In this document: one piece after another, positions 41,910 through 50,976 of the stretch
Layout: each line of letters starts with the position of its first letter
Numbering within the stretch: position 1 is the first letter of the stretch
Source: Desulfuromonas sp.
Lineage (GTDB): Bacteria > Desulfobacterota > Desulfuromonadia > Desulfuromonadales > Geothermobacteraceae
Direction: 5' to 3'
DNA: 55,373 nt
Assembly (NCBI GenBank): GCA_002868905.1
Contig: PKUA01000005.1
Location: 30,636-86,008, forward strand
Made by a program: the position numbers and the translations under genes
Notes under the pieces: model-generated
The model's database searches: none
What the model was told of the DNA's origin: nothing
What the model saw: the letters and a program-made list of their open reading frames with translations, nothing else

Positions 41910-43706
41910 TCAACGACACATGAAGCTGACTATCTCCTCCATGAAATCGGCCCCGAACCTGCGCAACTTATGCTTGCCGACACCACTGATGCCGAGCATC
42001 GCTTCCTGGTCGGTCGGCATGCTGGCCGCCATTTCAGCCAAAGTGGCATCGCCAAAGATGACATAAGGCGGGACTCCGGCCTCATCGGCCAACCGTTTGC
42101 GCAGCTGGCGCAGGGAGTCGAACAACTCCTCGTTGTAGTCGAAATCGGCGACTTTAGGCCGGCCCCGCTTCTTCATGGCTTGCCTGACCCGCAAGCGCGG
42201 CTTGGCCAGAACGAGCCGTTCATCACCGCGCAGCAACGGCCGGGCCGCTTCGGTCAGTTTCAACACCGAGTAGGCTGCGATGTCCTGCACCAGGTAACCG
42301 CGGTGAATTAATTGGCGCAGCAGGCTGGACCAGGCCTCGGCCGACCCCTCTTTTCCGATGCCGTAAGTCGATAGTCGATCGTGCCCCAGCTCCAGGACTT
42401 TCTCGTTTTGTGAACCGCGCAAGACATCGACAACATGTCCGACACCGAACCTTTGACCAACCCGGTAGACACAGGAGAGCGCCTTCTGAGCATCGACCGT
42501 CGCATCGAAGGTCTCGGGCGGGTTGAGGCAGACGTCGCAGTTGCCGCAGTCATCCTCCAACCTCTCACCGAAATAACCGAGCAGGACCTTCCTGCGGCAG
42601 GTTAGCGCCTCACCGAAACCGATCATCGCCTGCAACTTGTGCAATTCGATCCGCTTCTGTTGCGGGTTGGACCCTTTCTCAATCAGTCCGCGGCTGATGG
42701 CGATGTCTCCGTACCCGAACAGCATCAGCGCCTCGGCCGGCAATCCGTCCCGCCCGGCACGTCCGGTCTCCTGGTAATAGCTCTCGATGTTTTTCGGCAG
42801 GTCGTAATGGACCACGAACCGAACGTTCGGCTTGTCGATCCCCATACCGAATGCGACAGTCGCCACCACAATCTGCAACTCGTCCCGCAGAAACCTCTCC
42901 TGGACCTGGTGTCGTACTTTATCCGGCAGCCCGGCGTGATAAGCGCTGGCGCGATGACCGTCCGCCGCCAGCCGCTCGGCGACTTCTTCGACCCGCTTGC
43001 GCGACAGGGCATAGACGATGCCGGCATTCCCCTGCTGGCCGTCCAGAAAAGCGGCCAGCTGAGTATAAGGTTTCTGCTTCTCCAGAACCGAGTATCGGAT
43101 GTTCGGGCGATCGAAACCGGCAATGAACTGCCTGGCGTGCTGCAGGTTGAGCCGCTGCAGAACATCCTGGCGGGTCTGCTCATCAGCCGTTGCGGTCAGG
43201 GCGATGGTGGGTACATTGGGAAAGGCCTGGCGCAAACGCCCGAGCTGGACGTATTCGGGTCGGAAGTCATGCCCCCACTGGGATACGCAGTGCGCCTCGT
43301 CAACGGCAAACAGGGCAACGGATATCGACCGCAACCGTTCGATAAAACCGTCGCTCAGGAGGCGTTCCGGAGCGACATACAGCAGATCGAGCTCTCCGGC
43401 GTGCAGCGCGGCGAGAATACGACGCGCGTCCTGCTCGGCCAGAGAGGAATTGTAGCACTCGGCCCGGACCCCGTTGGCCTGCAGGGCGTCGACCTGGTCC
43501 TTCATCAAAGAGATCAGGGGCGAGACCACCACGGCGGTCCCCTGCCGAAGCAGTGCGGGGATCTGGTAGCAGAGCGACTTCCCACCTCCGGTCGGCATCA
43601 GCACAAACGCATCGCCGCCATCGAGCAACGTCTGGATGATCTCTTCCTGCTCAGAGCGGAACTCGGCGTAACCGAATATTTCCTGCAGTATTTTATTGGG
43701 TGACAT
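41910..43706 (-). CDS. recQ: ATP-dependent DNA helicase RecQ
   Basis: 598 aa. Helicase core: [15 protein letters not shown] (Walker A), [19 protein letters not shown] (DEAH), TATADEQTR, and [16 protein letters not shown]. The RecQ-Ct zinc site is [12 protein letters not shown]...CGNCDVC, then winged helix and a C-terminal HRDC domain ([24 protein letters not shown]). Start at ATG 43706, no strong ribosome-binding site; a TTG 39 nt earlier is possible. Unwinds DNA during repair/recombination. Follows the TPR gene by 77 bp. Confidence 0.96.
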   Translation of the reverse strand: MSPNKILQEIFGYAEFRSEQEEIIQTLLDGGDAFVLMPTGGGKSLCYQIPALLRQGTAVVVSPLISLMKDQVDALQANGVRAECYNSSLAEQDARRILAALHAGELDLLYVAPERLLSDGFIERLRSISVALFAVDEAHCVSQWGHDFRPEYVQLGRLRQAFPNVPTIALTATADEQTRQDVLQRLNLQHARQFIAGFDRPNIRYSVLEKQKPYTQLAAFLDGQQGNAGIVYALSRKRVEEVAERLAADGHRASAYHAGLPDKVRHQVQERFLRDELQIVVATVAFGMGIDKPNVRFVVHYDLPKNIESYYQETGRAGRDGLPAEALMLFGYGDIAISRGLIEKGSNPQQKRIELHKLQAMIGFGEALTCRRKVLLGYFGERLEDDCGNCDVCLNPPETFDATVDAQKALSCVYRVGQRFGVGHVVDVLRGSQNEKVLELGHDRLSTYGIGKEGSAEAWSSLLRQLIHRGYLVQDIAAYSVLKLTEAARPLLRGDERLVLAKPRLRVRQAMKKRGRPKVADFDYNEELFDSLRQLRKRLADEAGVPPYVIFGDATLAEMAASMPTDQEAMLGISGVGKHKLRRFGADFMEEIVSFMCR

Positions 43707-43783
43707 CGATATCGGTTCGCATGGACCGGCTCCAGGTCGGAACAAGGCTCATTTCGGTGCCAGTCCGCTTTGCCAACCGGAGG

Positions 43784-45562
43784 TCATTGCAGTTTTCTCA
43801 ATTCATTAGCCAAATTGACATCAAGCATGGTGAGTCGATCAAAGGCACGATAGTATTCCTGGAAATTCCGGATCCTGAAATTCAGCATGCCGTAGATGTA
43901 CCACGCCTGGCTCAATTCGGGATTCTCGTCAGTCGCCTTTTTCAAGTAATCGATCGCCTGCTGAAAATCCATCCTTTCGGCGTTGATGAGCGCAAGATTG
44001 TAGTACACATCCGACGAGGGGAGGCCGAACTCGAGAAATTTCAGGAAAGACTCCTCTGACTGGGCCACATTCCCCTGTTTTGCCTGTAAAAACCCGACCA
44101 TCTTGTACAATTTCGGGTTATTCCGGTTACTCTCCAACGATTTTTCATAGAAAGTAACCGCTTCATCAAACTCGTCCCTCTGATGATAGTAATTTCCCAG
44201 GTGACTATAGGCCAAAAAAGGATTACTCGCGTATTTCGCGTCATGGTGGAAGAAACTGACCGGGTCGCGCCAGAGTTCGTTCCGTTGCCAGGTGAGGACA
44301 CTCGTCACAACCAGGAGAACGAGCAAGACAGTGACGGTTCTCTTTTCTGTCAGAAAAAACTTCAGCAACCCGACAAAAAATACCGCAAATCCAAACATCG
44401 ACAAATAGACCCGATGTTCAAAAACCGGGTCGAGCGGAATCAGGCTCGACTCGACCAGCAGGCAGAGCAAAAACCAGAAAATACCGAAGGAAACAAAGGG
44501 GTCCTTTTTGCGGAGCCAAACAGCCACCCCCAACAAACCAAGAAGCCCCGCCAACGCCGCCATGCTCTGGGGTGTCAGTAACGTTTCACTGACGGCATAG
44601 CCGTACTCAAGCAATTGTGGAAAAGGGACAAACAACAACTTGATGTAAAGCCAGACTACCGAAAACTCAGCAAAAAGGTATTGCAGTGGCGAGATGGCAT
44701 CTCCATGAAACGACGATATCTCCTGGACCGCTCTTCCGTCTATGGCTGGGGCAACGATCTGCTGAAGAAACACCACGAATGGAGCGACCATAAATGGTGC
44801 CGCCAGCATGATTTGCCGGTTCAGCTTTATCTGTCCGACCGGCTCCCGGTTCAAGAACCAGCGTTCAATCATAAATATGGCGACCGGCAGGACCGCGGTG
44901 TTCTGCTTGGTCTGAACGGCCAGAAACCCGGCCAGAAGCGCCCCTCCGTACCAGATGTAAAAGCGTGCGTCGAACCGTTCGCGGCCCAAAGCTGATTCTC
45001 TTCCACGACAATAGAGGTAACAGGCGAGTAAAAAGAAAAGAGCGGCAAGGCTCGCCATACGCTGGGTAACATACGTCACAGCCTGCGTCTGGAGGGGATG
45101 GGTCGCAAAGATGAGCGCTGCGACTAGCGGCAGGAAGCGACTCCCTCGGAAAACCCTCTTCCCGAGCAGGTAGGCAAAAAAGGAAGCGACGGCATGGATG
45201 ACAATATTGACCAGATGATATCCGCTCAGATCCAGGCCATGAATCGCATAATTCATGGCGAATGTGAGCATTGCTACCCCGCGACTGGAAAAAATTCCTT
45301 CCAGGGCGAGGCGCCAATCGGCAACCCTGTCACTCTCGACGATGACACTGTGGTCATCCAGGTACCACGGCACATCGAGCGTATGGCCGTAGAGCAGGGC
45401 TATGACCAGAATGAGCCCGAGCCCGGCCAGAGCATCGAACCGCCAGGTCGACTCCTTGCGAACGGGGCTGCCCTGCGCCTCGTCGGCGCTGGGGGGAGGA
45501 GTTGGAAGGTCTTTTCGTTTGGGGGATAAAGCTCTTTTTTTTGCCATTGTTTTCAGAACCAT
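43784..45562 (-). CDS. Polytopic membrane protein with C-terminal TPR repeats (TMTC-like)
   Basis: 592 aa. Ten or so helices between about 40 and 430, the first after a basic/proline-rich tail; DxD-like YLDDHSVI is near the first loop, typical of O-mannosyltransferase-like (TMTC/PMT) proteins. TPR motifs follow from about 465 to 592 (NYYHQRDEFDEAVTFYEKSLE, IDYLKKATDENPEL). The start is either ATG 45562 or ATG 45547; neither has a clear ribosome-binding site. Probably an envelope glycosyltransferase or scaffold; target unknown. Confidence 0.85.
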   Translation of the reverse strand: MVLKTMAKKRALSPKRKDLPTPPPSADEAQGSPVRKESTWRFDALAGLGLILVIALLYGHTLDVPWYLDDHSVIVESDRVADWRLALEGIFSSRGVAMLTFAMNYAIHGLDLSGYHLVNIVIHAVASFFAYLLGKRVFRGSRFLPLVAALIFATHPLQTQAVTYVTQRMASLAALFFLLACYLYCRGRESALGRERFDARFYIWYGGALLAGFLAVQTKQNTAVLPVAIFMIERWFLNREPVGQIKLNRQIMLAAPFMVAPFVVFLQQIVAPAIDGRAVQEISSFHGDAISPLQYLFAEFSVVWLYIKLLFVPFPQLLEYGYAVSETLLTPQSMAALAGLLGLLGVAVWLRKKDPFVSFGIFWFLLCLLVESSLIPLDPVFEHRVYLSMFGFAVFFVGLLKFFLTEKRTVTVLLVLLVVTSVLTWQRNELWRDPVSFFHHDAKYASNPFLAYSHLGNYYHQRDEFDEAVTFYEKSLESNRNNPKLYKMVGFLQAKQGNVAQSEESFLKFLEFGLPSSDVYYNLALINAERMDFQQAIDYLKKATDENPELSQAWYIYGMLNFRIRNFQEYYRAFDRLTMLDVNLANELRKLQ

Positions 45563-45962
45563 ATGTCGGGGATTTTAGTCGTCACCTAGCAGCCAGCAAT
45601 CAAAACGGGGACAAGAACACCCGCAAAAGAAGTCACGCATCTGAAAGAATTCGACGAAACGGCGAATCGCAACTCAAGTAATCAAGGGTAGTTTGAAGAA
45701 AAAGTCCGACTCACGCAACAGCTAATATCGACCGGCCTTTCAACCGGCAGGTCGTCGCCGGTTCAGGCCTGGTTGCCGGGATCGGCAAACAGGGTCACGG
45801 GGCGACCAGGATTTTTCTGAGCTGGCGGTCCTATTGCCGTTTGGGGGGATGGTTGAGCGACATGCACTGGACATTGACTGGCAACCTTTGCCCCCGCGGA
45901 CGGCCCCTCCCAACCTCAGATTGCTTGACCGTTCAGGAAGGGTCCATTATCCTACGCCCGAT
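45563..45962. other. Long intergenic gap
   Basis: 400 bp. It contains GC-rich imperfect hairpins around 45740-45825 and, at the right end, a good promoter for the cyclic-nucleotide-binding gene. A search by eye for GEMM or other known riboswitches found nothing convincing. Confidence 0.5.
45925..45953 (+). promoter_or_regulatory. Candidate promoter, close to a leaderless start
   Basis: TTGACC at 45925-45930, a 17-bp spacer, then TATCCT at 45948-45953. Start of transcription would be near 45960, right before the ATG at 45963. Confidence 0.5.
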
Positions 45963-46427
45963 ATGACGACAAACACCAAAGACAATCTGCACCCACTCCA
46001 GAAAGTTTGTGCCCGGTCGGCCCCCTCCAAGCGCGACCTGCTCAAACTAAGCCGTTACGGTGAGCTACTGCGACTTGCCGCAGGAGATTTCCTCTGGAAA
46101 GAAGGGGATCGGGCTGACACCATCGTCCTGGTCCTCGCCGGTGAGCTGATCTCCAACCGGGCCAACGATTTCGGGCAGGACCTCCTGATCCTCGGTCTCT
46201 ACCCGAAAGGGACCGTTATCGGGGTCGCCGAGGTCATCGGGGAACGGAATCGCCCCTGCAGCGTGCATGCGCGCAAGGATGCCAACCTGCTGATTCTTAA
46301 ACGACATGACCTGGAAAAAATGGCCGTCGAAGAACCCGATCTCGCCAAACGGTTGGAGCGTATGCTCTGGCACTCGACGGCGCACCAGATCGACAGCCTG
46401 ATGGGGCGGATTGCCGCCTTGAGCTGA
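45963..46427 (+). CDS. Cyclic-nucleotide-binding domain protein without HTH
   Basis: 154 aa. One CNB/CRP-like beta-roll: LLRLAAGDFLWKEGDRADTIVLVLAGEL, LYPKGTVIGVAEVIGERNRPCSVHARKDANLLIL. The phosphate-binding cassette is degenerate, so cyclic nucleotide binding is doubtful. It stops after the C-helix; a CRP-type winged helix is absent, so it is not itself a DNA-binding regulator. No ribosome-binding site precedes the ATG, and the promoter ends just upstream, which suggests a leaderless message. Confidence 0.82.
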   Translation: MTTNTKDNLHPLQKVCARSAPSKRDLLKLSRYGELLRLAAGDFLWKEGDRADTIVLVLAGELISNRANDFGQDLLILGLYPKGTVIGVAEVIGERNRPCSVHARKDANLLILKRHDLEKMAVEEPDLAKRLERMLWHSTAHQIDSLMGRIAALS

Positions 46428-46562
46428 GGCATGCCGAGGCTGGGTTCAGGCAGAAAACACCTGTCTAACATGCTGACATATTAGATTTTATTTTAATTTT
46501 AATCCTTTTTTCGATTCTCTCCATCTGATAAGTTGAAATCAACTCGTATCCCGGAGACGACA

Positions 46563-47138
46563 ATGAAAGTCATCGCATTCAATGGTAGCGCCCGTAAAGA
46601 TGGCAACACCGCCCTTTTGCTCCGGACGGTTCTGGCCGAGCTGGAACAGGCTGACATCGAGACCGAGCTGGTCCAATTGGCCGGGAAACCCCTCCGTGGC
46701 TGTACGGCCTGCATGGGCTGCTGGCGCAACAAGGACGGCACCTGTGTGATCAAGAACGATTCCGTCAATGATTACTTCGAGAAAATGGTCGCCGCCGATG
46801 GCATCATCCTCGGGTCCCCGACCTATTTTGCCGATGTAACAACCGAGATGAAGGCCCTGATCGACCGAACCGGGATGGTCAACCGTGCCAACGACGACAG
46901 GCTGCAACGCAAGGTCGGAGCTGGTGTCGTCGCTGTCAGGCGCGGCGGTTCGATGCACACCCTGCAGACACTGCAGAACTTTTTCCTGATAGGACAGATG
47001 ATTATCCCGGGTTCGAGCTACTGGAATATCGGTTTCGGACGCGAGCCCGGCGAAGTGGCCGGTGACGATGAAGGGATCAAAACGATGGTCGATCTCGGTC
47101 GGAACATGGCCTGGCTTATTCATAAGCTCGGAAATTAA
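46563..47138 (+). CDS. Flavodoxin-family NADPH-dependent FMN reductase / iron-sulfur flavoprotein-like
   Basis: 191 aa from ATG 46563 (CGGAG upstream). FMN-phosphate loop [15 protein letters not shown], isoalloxazine loop [19 protein letters not shown]. The cysteine motif [10 protein letters not shown] plus C61 (C47, C50, C53, C61) matches the cysteine-rich insert of iron-sulfur flavoproteins in COG0655, which can carry a 4Fe-4S cluster. A redox enzyme of anaerobes; physiological partner unknown. Sits alone. Confidence 0.9.
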   Translation: MKVIAFNGSARKDGNTALLLRTVLAELEQADIETELVQLAGKPLRGCTACMGCWRNKDGTCVIKNDSVNDYFEKMVAADGIILGSPTYFADVTTEMKALIDRTGMVNRANDDRLQRKVGAGVVAVRRGGSMHTLQTLQNFFLIGQMIIPGSSYWNIGFGREPGEVAGDDEGIKTMVDLGRNMAWLIHKLGN

Positions 47139-47266
47139 ATTTCCGATAATAACTTGCAATTTTCGTGGCTTGCGGTTGACTGATAGATAAGGAGAAGGGT
47201 CATCCTTTTCCGGAAGCCAACCATCCGGCTTATTTCTCGCCCTATGGATTAGAGGAGAGGATCACG

Positions 47267-47779
47267 TTGAACATTCGCCTATTCAAGAGCGATGACAAAA
47301 CGCGCATCGTCGCCATTTACAATCAGGCTATTGGCGAGGGGGCCATTACAACCGACCTCGATGAGGTCACGATCGCCGACAAGGAAGACTGGTTCCGTGG
47401 CCATGACGAGGAGCGTCACCCTCTGTTCGTCATCGAAAACGAGGCTGGCGTGGTCGGCTGGTGCAGCCTGCTCCCCTGGCAGAGCGGGGAAGCCCTGGCA
47501 AAAACCGTTCAACTTCTGATCTTCATCGAACACGGCCACCTGAGGAAAGGGTACGCCGAGGCATTACTGACCCACGCCTTTGAGCATGTCGGCATGGCCG
47601 GGGTCAAACATATCCTCGCCCTCCTGCTCGAAGGGAACCGACCGGCCATCCAACTCCTGGCAAAATTCGGCTTCAAACTCTGGGGGCACCTCCCCGAAGT
47701 CGCCGATTTCGGACCGATCTACTGCGGTCAGCACATCTACGGATGCGAACTTCGCACCCAGTCGTCCTCGGACGACTGA
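47267..47779 (+). CDS. GNAT-family N-acetyltransferase (phosphinothricin acetyltransferase-like)
   Basis: 170 aa. TTG start supported by AGAGGAGAGG. GNAT layout: NIRLFKSDDKTRIVAIYNQAI (strand 1, helix 1), FVIENEAGVVGWCSLLPW, LIFIEHGHLRKGYAEALLTHAF (acetyl-CoA loop, atypical RKGYAE), and VKHILALLLEGNRPAIQLLAKFGF. Acetyl acceptor unknown. Confidence 0.88.
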   Translation: MNIRLFKSDDKTRIVAIYNQAIGEGAITTDLDEVTIADKEDWFRGHDEERHPLFVIENEAGVVGWCSLLPWQSGEALAKTVQLLIFIEHGHLRKGYAEALLTHAFEHVGMAGVKHILALLLEGNRPAIQLLAKFGFKLWGHLPEVADFGPIYCGQHIYGCELRTQSSSDD

Positions 47780-47822
47780 TCCAACACACTCCGTAGACGG
47801 GCTACCCCGTCTGCCTTCCACG

Positions 47823-47850
47823 GTCGAGACGCATTGCAATGCGTCTCGAC
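47823..47850. repeat. Perfect 28-bp palindrome
   Basis: GTCGAGACGCATTG followed by its exact inverse CAATGCGTCTCGAC, then TTGTTT. It lies 44 bp after the GNAT gene. Probable terminator and/or short dispersed repeat of the GAGACGCATT type. Confidence 0.85.
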
Positions 47851-47981
47851 TTGTTTCTCCCCGCTATCTCCGCCAGAACAGCGTCAGTTCTCTCCCGTAA
47901 GCAAGCGAACCCCCATCAATGCTAAAATGGAAGGGCGACCGGGAAAAACGTTCATTTCCCAATCGAGAAAGGATGGTCGAT

Positions 47982-48161
47982 ATGAACAGGCAGGAAGTCG
48001 ACAAGGTTTGCATGGACGTTAACTTCGGGAAAATTCGCGAGGTCGAACACACTATCACCCATCAACACGGCCGGATTCTCTCCTGCCAAGATGGTTACCT
48101 GGAAGTCCAGACCGGCAACCGGATGCAACGCTGGGCCGGATCGAACTGCGAAAAGTCCTGA
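47982..48161 (+). CDS. Small hypothetical protein, 59 aa
   Basis: ATG 47982 has AAAGGA 9 nt upstream. It has three cysteines (residues about 9, 31 and 55), a hydrophilic composition and a core ITHQHGRILSCQDGYLEVQT that looks like two or three beta strands. No family recognised. Convergent with DUF2917. Confidence 0.6.
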   Translation: MNRQEVDKVCMDVNFGKIREVEHTITHQHGRILSCQDGYLEVQTGNRMQRWAGSNCEKS

Positions 48162-48209
48162 ATCGACAGGAACCTCGAATCCACTGTCAGGCAAACGAGA
48201 TACGACCAC

Positions 48210-48479
48210 TCATCCGGCAAGAACGCAGCTCCTCCCCAGAACCTGTTCAACCAGGTGAAGGGGGGAGTTACGCTCGATTCGGACCCTGGCCTCCGACAAG
48301 GCTGTCAGGACGACCTTGCCGCGACCTTCCAGATCAAACGGTTCATTACGGTGCAGAATGTGATCCCGGCTATCTCCTGACCGGGTCATCCAGAGCGAAC
48401 CGCTGGCACAAACAACCGTCGTCCCAGTCAGCCTGCCTTGCAGACAGAGCAATTCTCCGCACTTCAACATCAGTTCCAT
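48210..48479 (-). CDS. DUF2917 protein
   Basis: 89 aa. The DUF2917 pattern is clear: LKCGELLCLQG, ASGSLWMTRSGDSRDHILHRNEPFDLEGRGKVVLTAL. The fold is cupin-like. GGGAGG stands at the right distance before ATG 48479. It is divergent from the MocR-type regulator; from memory, DUF2917 genes are often found next to such regulators. Function unknown. Confidence 0.85.
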   Translation of the reverse strand: MELMLKCGELLCLQGRLTGTTVVCASGSLWMTRSGDSRDHILHRNEPFDLEGRGKVVLTALSEARVRIERNSPLHLVEQVLGRSCVLAG

Positions 48480-48540
48480 AGCATCCTCCCGTCATCCTTG
48501 AGCATGCCATGTTTATAACCCTTAACCCGCGCCAATAACA

Positions 48541-48625
48541 GATACAGTCATTGCATTTTGTATCCATCACAATTAATATCACAACTAACTGTACCCATCA
48601 AAATCACACCGAACTGTACCTTATA
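48541..48625 (+). promoter_or_regulatory. Operator-like repeats between DUF2917 and the MocR gene
   Basis: An inverted pair GATACA (48541-48546) / TGTATC (48559-48564), and direct repeats TGTATCCATCA (48559), TGTACCCATCA (48590) and TGTACCTTATA (48615), spaced 31 and 25 bp. A TATATAA near 48622 may be a -10. MocR/GntR proteins bind such direct repeats and autoregulate. Confidence 0.55.
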
Positions 48626-48638
48626 TAAAGCCGGACTC

Positions 48639-50105
48639 ATGACTACCATGGATTCCATGCAAACCCAGACCAGTCACAAGGGGGCTCACACCCCGCTTTA
48701 TGTCAGCGTTGCCGACCGCCTGGCGCGCATGATCGATCAGCAGACCTTCCTGCCGGGCGACCGTGTCCCCTCGATTCGCAATTTGAGCCGACAACTCAAA
48801 GTCAGCATCAACACGGTCAAGGAAGCCTATGCCCTGCTGGAGGACCGGCGTCTTCTCGAGGCAAGGCCGCAATCGGGTTACTATGTCTGCAACCGGCTCC
48901 CCGACATCCCGGCCGACCCGGAAATCGCCCCGTCCGACATCAGCCCGACCGGCGTCAGTATCGGCGAGATGGTCGAGATGATCATGCGCAACTCGGGGGA
49001 ACCCGGTCTGGTCCAGTTCGGTTGCGCCATCCCCAACCCCGACCTGCTACCGATCGCCAAGATCGGACGGATGCTCGCCAACGAGGCGCGCCTGCGCCCT
49101 GTGGACCACGTCTCGTACACCATGCCCCCCGGCTGCAAGCGACTCCGAACAGAGATCGCCAAGCGCCTGCTCGATTGCGGCTGCACGGTCAAGGCGAGAG
49201 ATATCGTCACCACGACCGGCTGCAGCGAGGCTGTCTTTCTCGCCCTGCAGGCAATCTGTCGACCCGGGGATACGGTGGCGGTCGAATCTCCCGTCTACTT
49301 CAACTTCCTGCAGTTGATTCAGACGCTCGGCCTGCGCGCCCTGGAGATTCCCGCAACCCAGCGCGAGGGGATGAGCCTGGAAGCGCTGCGCTACGCCCTC
49401 GACCACAACCGGGTCAAGGCGGTCCTCTGCATCACCAACTTCAGCAATCCCCTTGGCGCCTGCATGCCGGAAGAGCGCAAGAGGGAGCTGGTCAACCTGC
49501 TGGAATCCAGAGACATCCCCCTGATCGAGGACGATATCCATGGGGATCTTGGTTTCGACAATGAACGACCGCTCGCAGCCAAGGCCTACGACCAGACGGG
49601 CAATGTCATCCTCTGCTCCTCATTCTCGAAAACCGTCGCACCCGGTTACCGCGTCGGCTGGATCGTCCCCGGACGCTTCCAGCCGGAAATCGAGCGGCTC
49701 AAAATGGTGGTCAACCTCGCCGCCGCGGCACCGACCCAGTTGGCCCTGGCCGAGTTTCTCGCCAACGGCGGCTACGACCATCACCTGCGCCATATCCGCC
49801 GTGTCTACGCGCAGAAAGTCGCTGAAATGAGCGAAGCGATCGGCCGCCATTTCCCGGCAGGGACCCGTGTCACACGACCGCAGGGGGGATTCTGTCTCTG
49901 GGTGGAAATGCCGGACGAGGTTGATGCCCTGCGACTTTACGCCAGGGCGCTGAAACACAAAATCACCCTGGCACCCGGCCCGGTCTTTTCGGCAACGGGG
50001 AAGTTCCGCAACTGTATCCGGCTCAACGCCGCGTTCTGGACGGACCGGCTGGAAGGAACCCTCAAAACGCTCGGTGGTCTCGCCAAGGAGATGGTGGGTT
50101 CTTAG
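48639..50105 (+). CDS. MocR-type regulator: GntR HTH fused to class-I aminotransferase
   Basis: 488 aa from ATG 48639; downstream ATGs at 48648 and 48657 are also possible. A GntR winged helix (about 20-90; PGDRVPSIRNLSRQLKVSINTVKEAY) is followed by a fold-type I PLP domain (about 130-480). The PLP pocket shows YTMPPGCKRLR, ITNFSNPLG, EDDIHGDL, SSFSKTVAPGYRVGW (Schiff-base Lys) and a C-terminal Arg in NCIRLNAAFW. These proteins sense PLP or an amino acid and switch neighbouring genes. Likely targets are itself and DUF2917. Confidence 0.92.
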   Translation: MTTMDSMQTQTSHKGAHTPLYVSVADRLARMIDQQTFLPGDRVPSIRNLSRQLKVSINTVKEAYALLEDRRLLEARPQSGYYVCNRLPDIPADPEIAPSDISPTGVSIGEMVEMIMRNSGEPGLVQFGCAIPNPDLLPIAKIGRMLANEARLRPVDHVSYTMPPGCKRLRTEIAKRLLDCGCTVKARDIVTTTGCSEAVFLALQAICRPGDTVAVESPVYFNFLQLIQTLGLRALEIPATQREGMSLEALRYALDHNRVKAVLCITNFSNPLGACMPEERKRELVNLLESRDIPLIEDDIHGDLGFDNERPLAAKAYDQTGNVILCSSFSKTVAPGYRVGWIVPGRFQPEIERLKMVVNLAAAAPTQLALAEFLANGGYDHHLRHIRRVYAQKVAEMSEAIGRHFPAGTRVTRPQGGFCLWVEMPDEVDALRLYARALKHKITLAPGPVFSATGKFRNCIRLNAAFWTDRLEGTLKTLGGLAKEMVGS

Positions 50106-50154
50106 CCTGCATTATTCAACGTACCGGATCGATGAGGCGACTTCTCCCCGCCCC

Positions 50155-50619
50155 CTATCCTGGAACAACCGCAAGAGAATGTTCGAGTCGGATGCAGCCG
50201 GCGACACTCATCGCGCCCGGACACTTTTCAATGTAATTCTCCAATGCCCAACGGGCATCATCCTTTTCTTCCGGTTGCAACGTCAGGCGGTAATGCACGC
50301 GGATTTCCGTGATCTTGAGCACCCCGTCGACATTCTCGATGTCCCCTGCCACATCGGCTCTGAACCGGTCGGAATGGGTTCTGATCTTTTTTGTCGCCAG
50401 CACGCTGGCGAGGGTCCCCATCATTCAAGCCGCAACCGCACCGACGATATGATCCAGGGTCGCCGCATGTTCCTCAACGGGGTCAACCTGGTAAAATGTC
50501 TGGATCCCCCCGTGAACCCCGTAATGGACTGGTTCCGAGAAACCCTCGATCTGGGCGATCCTGATCGGACCCCGGTCCCGCGTGATCGAGATTCGCGACG
50601 TGTGAACAATATCAGCCAT
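50155..50619 (-). CDS. OsmC-like protein with in-frame UGA (probable selenocysteine)
   Basis: 154 residues read through one UGA at 50425-50427 (residue 65). The half before it ends EEHAATLDHIVGAVAA and the half after begins MMGTLASVLATKK. In the OsmC/Ohr family the same point is AALAACLTGTLA, with the first catalytic Cys. The second Cys is present in EKCPGAM. Start ATG 50619 follows GGGAGG. Sec is read here as an inference; a genuine stop would leave two unrelated fragments, one with an ATG directly after it. Follows a 65-aa gene by 38 bp. Confidence 0.8.
50394..50411 (-). promoter_or_regulatory. Candidate bacterial SECIS stem-loop
   Basis: In the mRNA, TCGCCA and TGGCGA pair around a loop GCGTGC (outer stem can extend to 8 bp with a 2-nt loop). 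Stem starts 13 nt after UGA; the loop begins 19 nt after it, with G at its first position, which meets the usual bSECIS criteria. Confidence 0.6.
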
Positions 50620-50657
50620 AGAACACCTCCCATGCCTGGCCCAGACCAGACAAAAAA

Positions 50658-50855
50658 TCAAGGGGCCTCATAGATCATAACCCTGATGATACCGATGGTG
50701 TTCCCCTCGCCGGACGTACATGTATCGGAGACGGAGATGACTTTTTCGATCCCGTTATCCTTGATAAAGCGATTGACCTGGGAATCGAGCTCTTCCAACT
50801 CCTGCATGGCATGCAGAGCCCGCAACTCGTTCGTGAACGTTTTCACTTTGACCAT
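50658..50855 (-). CDS. Small conserved protein, 65 aa
   Basis: ATG 50855 has GGGAGG upstream. VKVKTFTNELRALHAMQELEELDSQVNRFIKDNGIEKVISVSD in outline, then CTSGEGNTIGIIRVMIYE: an amphipathic helix followed by two strands, somewhat like Cse60-type proteins. First gene of a likely operon with the OsmC-like gene. Role unknown. Confidence 0.72.
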   Translation of the reverse strand: MVKVKTFTNELRALHAMQELEELDSQVNRFIKDNGIEKVISVSDTCTSGEGNTIGIIRVMIYEAP

Positions 50856-50976
50856 GGCTTGCCTCCCGTCCCTCATGATGAACTGCTGGGTTTCGGTCTC
50901 ACTGCAATGATAACAAGGAAGAGCGGGTGGGCAAATCGGTTCCGACACCAATCAGTCGGCAATTGGCCGGCTGCTG

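Noticed and set aside
45740-45825. GC-rich hairpin with GGTTGCCG, reminiscent of the end of a GEMM (c-di-GMP) riboswitch
   Set aside because: The conserved 5' GEMM blocks and tetraloop were not found; only a short match.
50425-50661. A separate 78-aa gene ending at TGA 50425, with an independent 89-aa gene starting at 50424
   Set aside because: Both pieces align with one OsmC protein, in the same frame, without lost or repeated residues. A second gene starting with ATG directly after the stop has no ribosome-binding site.
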